From assembly GCA_033977485.1 (NCBI GenBank), contig CM066983.1, forward strand, positions 67,566,010-67,630,009: a DNA stretch of 64,000 nt, read 5' to 3'. Shown piece after piece: positions 57,540 through 64,000 of this stretch (its first letter is position 1; each line of letters begins with the position of its first letter). This DNA comes from Hydrangea macrophylla. Taxonomy: Eukaryota > Streptophyta > Magnoliopsida > Cornales > Hydrangeaceae. The notes beneath the pieces are model-generated. The model made no database searches and had not been told where the DNA came from. It worked only from the letters and a program-made list of their open reading frames with translations. The position numbers and the translations under genes were made by a program.

Positions 57540-57889
57540 ATTACTAACAGATATCCGTTAGTATTTATTTCATTTTTTGACAATTACTAACGGATATATC
57601 CGTTAGTAATAGTTGACAAACCGTTAGTATTCAAAATAAATCTTTTTTAAAATTGGCTGAAATAGCCGTTAGTAAGTTGCTTTCTAACGGATATATCCGT
57701 TACAAATCCTTTCATTTTCTCACGGATTTACTAACGGATATATCCGTTAGTAAAAATTTTACTAACGGATATATCCGTTAGTAAATCCGTTAGTAATATT
57801 ACTAACGCCAAAATACTAACGGATATATCCGTTAGTATAAATATTACTAACGGATATATCCGTTAGTAATGAGGCCATATGGTGTAGTG
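57540..57889. repeat. Subterminal palindrome array, right end of C
   Basis: At least five exact or near-exact copies of CTAACGGATATATCCGTTAG occur (for example near 57587, 57733, 57762, 57817 and 57847), and one hybrid copy ends in CCGTTAC near 57683. Confidence 0.9.
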
Positions 57890-58506
57890 ACCCGTAGGAG
57901 AACAATCCGAACCTATGCACATTGTACAAGTATTGATGTCACCAGTCAATGTATAAAGATGACCCTTTTATCCTACCTAGCCAAGCAAAACAAGTCTTTT
58001 ACCTTAACCATACCAAATTTGGTGCACCTTGTGCAATGGGTACATCATAGGGTAATATATGATGTACCAGAGGTGGTTAATGGAGAACCTAGAGATTTAC
58101 CGGAACCTAATGATGCATTCCAACTAAATGAACCTACCCAATTTGTCCCAATTGTCATTGATGATACTGATGCTCTATATTTCCAAGATGATGTTGAACT
58201 GAAGGTTGTTCCATACGTTGATAATGAAATAGATGACATGGATAATGATAAAGATGATGAAGCTACAGGCAAATACCATTTTTATTCCGATGCTGATATG
58301 GATAATGACATGGATTATGAGATGTATTTTTGTTCATGTTTTGTATGTGGACAAATGTGCTTAATGAAATAATTGTTCTACATTTTATTTAGTTTGTTTA
58401 CATCTTTACGTTTCTTTAATGTATCGTGTTCATGATATGGATTATGATTATGCTTTCTATGTTTTGCATTTAATTATGTGACTTTATGATTCATAGTTGA
58501 ACAAAA

Positions 58507-59043
58507 TGCCCCCAAAAGGAAAAAAATTGGGTCAAACCAGGTTTAGCGGCAAACATTGCATATGAGAAGCAAAGAGCAAACAAAATTGATGAAATAAGAG
58601 ATTGAATGCCTTAGGATTGAAACGTTTGGCAACATCTCTAATTAGTTCGGCTTCGTCAAAATGTCCAATTAAGAAGGGAAAGAAAGTTAGGGATACTGAA
58701 TATGACGACGAGTATAGACCGTCAGATGGTGAAGATGACGATGATGATGATTCGTGTGACTCGTTAGTACACGAGGTATTATACATGTGATTGCTTTATG
58801 ATATGTAATTAATGTTCAATTAGATTAGGTTTTTTGATATTTTTATTGCTTGTAATTGAAAACCTTACTTTTTTAAATTCATTTTACTATTTTTTTGCCA
58901 GGATATCGAGATGCCACTACGAAAGAGACTTACCTATTCAGATCCTTTGAGCCCAGAACCCGTTCAGGAAGGGGATCCCATAGTCGAGGGGGTAATCAAT
59001 CTATTGAAGAGATGCATTTCCAGCAAGTTGATATGCTAGAACA
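58507..59043 (+). pseudogene. Second reading frame of CACTA element D
   Basis: Starting near MPPKGKKLGQTRFSG, with breaks, it reads NALGLKRLATSLISSASSKC and a strongly acidic stretch (DDDDDD near 58738), then after an intron EMPLRKRLTYSDPLSPEPVQ. The pattern of a basic start, a helix ending ALGLxxLA and an acidic linker is typical of the N-terminal part of the second En/Spm protein. It is cut by the gypsy LTR. Confidence 0.55.
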
Positions 59044-59052
59044 CCACTAGAT

Positions 59053-61960
59053 TGTCACGCCCCGACGTAGCATAAATAAGGAAAGCGTTTAATTTCCTTT
59101 ATGGACCCGTAGGTCGCGACAGTTTGAAGGATCGATTCTGTCCCAAACGTCGAACAACAAAACATAACAATTAGAGCAGAGCAATCAAGGCTTACGAAAA
59201 TTTTCTAACTTATTACAATATTACAGCACGGGTTATCTAAAGGCACAGACCGCCTTGAAACAAAACAATAGCTTAATGTCTATTACAGTCATCCTTATTA
59301 CAAAACGGTCCATAACTTAAAACAGGTAAACTTAAAGCATTTAATTAAGTAAACAGTTTCTCATCCGAGGGCAGCCGTTCTCAATTAGCATAGTCGTAAG
59401 GTCCTTCCTGAACATAACCTGAAAAGCCTGAACACGAATGTCCAGGACGCATCAACGTCGTCAGCTTCGATAAGCTGGTGAGTATTAAAAACATAACTTT
59501 GAATGTAACACATACCCAATTACCTTTTTCCATTTTCAGTTTTGTAAAATCAATAGTGTGACCATAAAGAGAATTTAATTAATAAACAACAAGGAATATA
59601 TTAAAAGTCGTTCATTCATAAAACCAATACTCATGTATGAGAATGCACCACACTCATCTTGCCGACTCTTTTCTCTCGACAGCCACAACAACCCACTATC
59701 TTACTCCTGGTATCTTTGAAACACTAAGATAGCCACACTTTAGCAACGGGGCGCCAGGGAGTGTCCAGTTTGCCTCACACTTTGGTCCGGGGTACCAGGG
59801 AGTGTCCATTGCCTCACACTTTGAATACCTATACCGCCATGCAAATACCGGAGCAACCTCACGCAGTATCCAGACTCGGGTATCAGGGAGTGTCCGTAGG
59901 CCACGCTTTAGCACTACCATGGGTGCCAGGGAGTGTCCAAGTTCGGCGTCACACACTTTAACGCTTCCATGGGCGTCAGGGAGTGTCCATATTTTCCACC
60001 GTCGCATTTCAAAGATACCCTCACCACAACCACAACCACAACCACAACTACAAACACAATCTCAACCACAACCACAACACAATCTCAATCACATACTCTT
60101 TCCACACTACCATTACTCTTTTCCACACTGACTGACACCCACATGCATGTACCACTGACCCCACATGAATGACATGCACTTAAACATAAGCAAAACGCTA
60201 AAGTAAAGGAACAATGCGCGTGCGGGGATTGATAAGTCATAATACAATGTTTTAATCATTCAAACATAGCTAATAGAGTTCTGATTCAATAAATTTCCCA
60301 AACGGAGCCTTAACAGTATATGAATTTTCATGCCAAACAGTCCCTTATCACAAAACAAGCAAAACTGGAAACTGCCAAAAGTCGCGCGCGCGGGCCGCTC
60401 GTGCGATATGTCGCTCGCGCGGGCCACTCGCGCGACATGCCCAATTTTTCTTTTTTTATATATAAACTTTTCTGTCTGCCTGAAAAAGCCAAGGTCGCGC
60501 GCGCGGATCGCTCGCGCGAAGGGTATATCGCGCGACCCTCGCTCGCGTGACCTGCCTAATTTTATTATATATATAAACTCTTATGTCTGCCTGGAGACGC
60601 ATACCTCGCGCGCGCGGGCCGCTCGCGCGATTCTCGCGCGCGCGATCGTGGCGCGAGATGAAGCAGAGACTTCATCTCCTTCGTGGAACTGCTCTGTTTC
60701 AGCAAAACAGGGTCTAAATTGACCCATTTCCATTCTGTGAGTTACTAGGCCTTATAGTATATGATTCTCTTTGGTTTTTCACAAGGATTAAGAATCTATT
60801 ATCAATTTAACATGATTCTAACTATAACTCTCCAATTTTATGAAAAACTAAAACATGTCAAAACTTATTTTCTTATATACTTTCTCATGTGAGTAAATTA
60901 GGTTCTAAAACTTCAAACATAGCATATATGGTGGAAGATCTTCCATAATCATCTCTAAAAACGAATTTTGGTTGAGTTTGGAAAATCTCCATTTTTCAAG
61001 CTATGAACTTCAACGTACAAACATCAATGGTGATTCTTCAAATTATCTACCCAAATCAGTAAATAAGGAATGGATTACATTTTGAGTGAGTTAGTAATAC
61101 TCACAGATTGATAAGAATTGAAGTATGTGTTTGAGAAAGATAAGAAAATAAGAGGCCCAACTTCAAGCTTGGCTATGGAAGTCTTGAGCTTTCTCTCTCT
61201 ATATGAACTCACTCTCTTCTCTCTGGAATTTCAGTAAGAAACTCAATGTATGTGTGTGAGAGTGTGTAGTGTATGTATAAATAGAATCTCACAATCTTGG
61301 GCTCCAAGTTGTGAGTTGTGAAACACACTCTACAAACTAAATTGTTTTCCTAAATTACTAATTGAACTAACAATAACATAGAGCATATATGCTGAGTTAT
61401 ACATACGTATATACAATCTCAGATTGTGAAGAGGCAACTTAGAGTAGTAGGGGTCAATTGATGTTGTTTGGGTAATTAGCTTATGGCACTACATTAGCAC
61501 ACACACAAATACACTAACCAAACAAGGCATGATTAATCATCACTTGCCATAATTGGAAATAAAGCAGTTGTCCAATCAGTCATTTCCAAAATCTGTGGAA
61601 GTTTAGCACAGCGTGAACAGTTTTGAACATAAACTGGTATTTTCGGGGCGCGGTGGTCACCACAAAAATACAGGAATTTCATTTTAACGTAGGAAATGAT
61701 TTTCTGGTTTCATAAAAATACAGTTTGAATCAAGAGTAAACTTTTCCACCGTTTGAAATACAGATTTTGAAATCCACACAGATATTACTAATTTTGTAAA
61801 ATTGCAGTTTGGCCCCAAAAGAATTTCAATTATGAAACCAAGTAAGAAATAAATTCTACACATAAGAATTGAAATTAAAATAAGAGCAGAAAATGAAATT
61901 TGATTTTAAATATGACAATGCAATGTACAGATAAATTAAATGAAAATGCAGGTTATTACA
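59053..61960 (-). repeat. 3' LTR of the chromovirus (2.9 kb)
   Basis: In + orientation it starts TGTCACGCCCCGAC and ends GGTTATTACA. It contains five copies of a unit with CAGGGAGTGTCCA (59750-59990), a CCACAA repeat (60020-60080) and a CpG-rich block of CGCGCG words (60380-60660). Open frames in the CGCG block are compositional artefacts. Confidence 0.8.
60380..60660. repeat. Reiterated CGCGCG-type words within the LTR
   Basis: GTCGCGCGCGCGGGCCGCTC and related words recur in three clusters separated by ATATATAAACT-containing spacers of about 110 bp. The region is self-complementary and extremely CpG-dense. Confidence 0.85.
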
Positions 61961-61973
61961 CCCTTCCTCCCTT
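61961..61973 (-). promoter_or_regulatory. Polypurine tract of the chromovirus
   Basis: On the minus strand AAGGGAGGAAGGG lies directly before the LTR start TGTAATAACC. Confidence 0.85.
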
Positions 61974-62005
61974 AAACAGGATTTCGTCCCCGAAATCAAG
62001 ACTAA

Positions 62006-64000
62006 CTAGTCCTGAAACAACTCCGGGTACTTCTTCCTCATATCAGCTTCAACTTCCCACGAGGCTTCGTTCTCGTCATGGTGATTCCACTGAACCTTCA
62101 CCAACGGGATATCCTTATTCCTCAGCTTCTTGATACTTTGATCTAAAATCTTCACAGGTCTCTCCTTGTAAGAAACGTTATGACTCGTCTCAATGTCGTC
62201 ATAACTAACCACGTGTGAGGGGTCACGTATGTACTTCCTCAACATACTCACATGAAACACGTTGTGAACCCCAGACATCTTCGGTGGTAGCGCCAGTCGA
62301 TAAGCTACTTTCCCGACACGTTCCAAAATCTCGAATGGTCCGATGAAACGTGGAGCCAACTTCCCTCTCTTGAGACCAAAACGTACTACTCCTCGGGTCG
62401 GTGAAACCTTAAGGAGTACGTGATCTCCAACACTGAATTCCAAATCTTTCCGGCGTCGATCGGCATAACTCTTATACCGGCTCTGAGCGGTTATCATTCT
62501 TTCCTTGACCAAAGAAATCTTCTCGTTGGTTTCTCTAACCAAATCTGGTCCCAACAACTCTGTATCCCCAACTTCTGCCCAACACAATGGAGAACGACAT
62601 GGTCGTCCGTACAATGCTTCGAACGGAGCCATCCCGATACTCGTGTGATAGCTGTTGTTATAGGCAAATTCAACCAATGGCAAGTGTGTCTCCCAAGATT
62701 CTTCAAAATCGATAACACAAGCCCTAAGCATATCCTCCATGATCTGATTAACACGCTCGGTTTGTCCATCTGTTTGAGGGTGAAAAGCAGTACTCATCTT
62801 GAGCGAGGTTCCCAAAGCTTCTTGCAAACTTTCCCAAAATCCAGAAGTAAAACGTGCGTCACGGTCTGACACAATTGACACAGGTGCACCGTGAAGTCGC
62901 ACAACTTGTTGTATGTACATCCGGCTCATCCTCTCTACCGGGTATGTCATACTATAAGCAATAAAATGAGCTGACTTCGTTAATCGATCCACGATTACCC
63001 AAATAGCATCATGATTTTGCTGCGACCGGGGCAATCCCACCATAAAATCCATCGTAATGTGCTCCCACTTCCAACCAGGGATAGGTAGCGGTTGCAACAA
63101 TCCTGACGGTCTCTGATGTTCAGCCTTGACTTGCTGACACGTCAAACACTTGGATACAAATTCGGCCACATCCTTCTTCATACCTTCCCACCAGAAGTTT
63201 CTCTTCAAATCTTTGTACATCTTCGTTCCTCCCGGGTGAACTGTATATCTTGACTTATGTGCTTCTTCCAGGATATTCTTCCTTAGCTCTTCATCACCTG
63301 GCACACATAATCTATTCCTGCACCGATATCCTCCATCGGCTCCCACCTTCCATTCTGCCGGGTTTTTCTCTGACATCTTCACGAACCATGTCTGAAACTT
63401 CTCATCTTCTTTCTGAGCTCCAATAATGCGGTCGATAAGAACAGGCTGTAGGATAAGACATCCGAAAAGTTGTCCTTCCCCTTCTTCAGCACTCTGTACA
63501 TCGAACTCCGCCAACGTCTCCAATGCTCGCCATTCTCTAACCATCAAGGAGGCGATCGTCTCACGAGTTTGTCGACTCAGGGCATCAGCAACCACATTGG
63601 CTTTACCCGGATGGTATTCCAACGTGAAGTCGTAATCTTTGATCAACTCCATCCATCTGCGCTGCCTCATGTTCAACTCTTTCTGTGTGAACAAATACTT
63701 CAGGCTCTTGTGATCGGAGAATAAATCAAACTTCTCACCGTAGAGATAGTGTCTCCAAATCTTGAGTGCAAATACCACTGCCGCCAACTCCAAATCATGA
63801 ATAGGATAGTTCATCTCATTCGGCTTCAACTGTCTGGATCCATAGGCTATAACTCTGCCATCTTGCATAAGTACACACCCTAACCCTTGATATGACGCGT
63901 CACTAAAGATAGTAAACTTCTCATCAGGCTTGGGTATTGCTAGTACTGGCGCGGTAGTGAGTCTCTCTTTCAACTCTAGAAAGGCGCGCTCGTGCTTCTC
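62006..64000 (-). CDS. Chromovirus pol: RNase H, integrase and chromodomain (partial)
   Basis: The frame is open from the right edge to the stop at 62006 (about 664 codons seen). In order from the N-side: the end of reverse transcriptase ([20 protein letters not shown]); RNase H ([41 protein letters not shown], then [12 protein letters not shown]); the HHCC integrase finger (H...[19 protein letters not shown]); the integrase core with D ([10 protein letters not shown]), D ([13 protein letters not shown]) and E (GQTERVNQ); the [14 protein letters not shown] segment [20 protein letters not shown]; and a C-terminal chromodomain-like end ([18 protein letters not shown]). All catalytic residues visible are intact. 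It may be a recently active element. Confidence 0.92.
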   Translation of the reverse strand, partial: EKHERAFLELKERLTTAPVLAIPKPDEKFTIFSDASYQGLGCVLMQDGRVIAYGSRQLKPNEMNYPIHDLELAAVVFALKIWRHYLYGEKFDLFSDHKSLKYLFTQKELNMRQRRWMELIKDYDFTLEYHPGKANVVADALSRQTRETIASLMVREWRALETLAEFDVQSAEEGEGQLFGCLILQPVLIDRIIGAQKEDEKFQTWFVKMSEKNPAEWKVGADGGYRCRNRLCVPGDEELRKNILEEAHKSRYTVHPGGTKMYKDLKRNFWWEGMKKDVAEFVSKCLTCQQVKAEHQRPSGLLQPLPIPGWKWEHITMDFMVGLPRSQQNHDAIWVIVDRLTKSAHFIAYSMTYPVERMSRMYIQQVVRLHGAPVSIVSDRDARFTSGFWESLQEALGTSLKMSTAFHPQTDGQTERVNQIMEDMLRACVIDFEESWETHLPLVEFAYNNSYHTSIGMAPFEALYGRPCRSPLCWAEVGDTELLGPDLVRETNEKISLVKERMITAQSRYKSYADRRRKDLEFSVGDHVLLKVSPTRGVVRFGLKRGKLAPRFIGPFEILERVGKVAYRLALPPKMSGVHNVFHVSMLRKYIRDPSHVVSYDDIETSHNVSYKERPVKILDQSIKKLRNKDIPLVKVQWNHHDENEASWEVEADMRKKYPELFQD

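Larger units (their letters stand above)
55167..57889 (+). mobile_element. CACTA element C, complete, 2.7 kb
   Basis: A TACTACACCATATGG left terminus (first base changed from C) and an inverted CACTACACCATATGG right terminus are flanked by the 3-bp duplication ACC (55164-55166 and 57890-57892). Removing the element and one ACC restores the DUF4216 reading frame of element D. It has a GC-rich 5' repeat, a TNP1-type gene and palindrome arrays at both ends but no TNP2. It therefore needs transposase from elsewhere. Confidence 0.92.
53635..58372 (+). pseudogene. CACTA TNP2 transposase C-terminal half, split by element C
   Basis: From a TCCTTAG acceptor the frame GTILAINGKNKDTDKGRLDM shifts near 53720 into YSLTPDDREGFCEFLKLVK, LKSHDCHVLLQCSLPIGMRG and FFDVMVHLAVHLPHEAM (DUF4218). 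A second frameshift near 54165 precedes WMYA. After an intron, ITNRARPEDSITEAYIVKEC and FCSMYLDEIETVFDRPNRN follow. DUF4216 starts at about 54880 (FDQLWSLANGPNKLVKQY, SQNSGVHVEGDHEG, stop). It is interrupted at 55167-57889 and resumes with RRRTIRTYAHCTSIDVTS and HHRVIYDVPEVV, ending in an acidic tail. The DDE catalytic part lies left of the window content or is lost. It is not functional. Confidence 0.85.
53635..59052 (+). mobile_element. CACTA element D (partial), interrupted by element C
   Basis: It contains TNP2 sequence (DUF4218 and DUF4216) and a second CACTA reading frame, all on the + strand. The left end is not found, and the right side is cut by the gypsy LTR at 59053. Element C lies inside its DUF4216 region. 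Confidence 0.75.
59053..64000 (-). mobile_element. Ty3-gypsy chromovirus, 3' half
   Basis: A 2.9-kb LTR on the left, a polypurine tract and a long open pol frame read right to left. The element continues beyond the right edge. The C-terminal chromodomain-like segment and the long LTR fit the Tekay/Del clade. The base sequence left of the LTR (TAGAT) would be the target duplication to look for at the other end. Confidence 0.88.

Noticed and set aside
59696..60172. Frames with repeated RECP or TTTTT peptides
   Set aside because: They translate the CAGGGAGTGTCCA tandem units and the CCACAA repeat in the LTR.
60320..60722. Arginine/alanine-rich frames in the chromovirus LTR
   Set aside because: They are translations of the CGCG-word block inside an LTR.
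62420..62869. 149-codon plus-strand frame
   Set aside because: It is antisense to the intact integrase region and has no independent support.

Overview
This is nuclear DNA of a flowering plant, most likely a eudicot. It is AT-rich, has split genes with GT-AG introns and plant-only protein families, and is dominated by nested transposable elements. I cannot name the species. I see no tRNA or rRNA genes and no bacterial-type features.

1-8.1 kb: orphan exons of several unrelated host genes (a WAT1-type transporter, augmin subunit 3, a VIP1-group bZIP factor, cytochrome bc1 subunit QCR6, and two I cannot name). They lie left of a CACTA right terminus at 8146, which suggests a gene-capturing (Pack-) CACTA element. 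A LINE with a 13-bp target duplication (3775-6772, minus) is nested in it. 8.1-18.0 kb: two near-identical CACTA segments in the minus orientation; terminus and flank evidence suggests insertion of one copy into another followed by recombination. 18.3 kb: one conserved exon of a small plant membrane protein. 18.9-24.8 kb: a complete but decayed Ty1-copia element with LTRs and matching CTTTA duplications. 26.3-27.9 kb: a MITE, two tandem-repeat blocks and a Helitron-like 3' end. 28.0-32.9 kb: a 5'-truncated, decayed LINE. 33.2-36.2 kb: an inverted repeat, a LINE ORF1 relic and LTR-like DNA. 36.3-38.9 kb: the 5' part of a Ty3-gypsy element (gag, tRNA-Asp primer site, LTR). 39.5-42.5 kb: a 2.9-kb foldback element whose arms each carry about four copies of a ~274-bp unit.

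42.5-51.4 kb: the main host gene. Twelve exons can be joined almost entirely in phase into a protein of roughly 950-1000 residues. It consists of two tandem copies of the middle, second ATPase and C-terminal regions of a ClpB/HSP101 disaggregase. The Clp-N and first ATPase domains are absent. The ATP-binding motifs are lost in copy 1 and partly kept in copy 2, so it looks like a repurposed scaffold rather than an active disaggregase. Its first intron holds a long minisatellite, a MITE and a hAT element with a perfect 8-bp duplication. Two more hAT-type MITEs lie just 3' of the gene.

52.6-64.0 kb: LTR-like DNA; a decayed CACTA TNP2 gene (D) split by a 2.7-kb CACTA element (C, ACC duplication) carrying its own TNP1-type gene; then the 2.9-kb 3' LTR and the pol gene of a Ty3-gypsy chromovirus (minus) running off the right edge. 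The CACTA elements share subterminal palindromes around AACGGATATATCCGTT whose outer base pair differs between subfamilies while dyad symmetry is kept.
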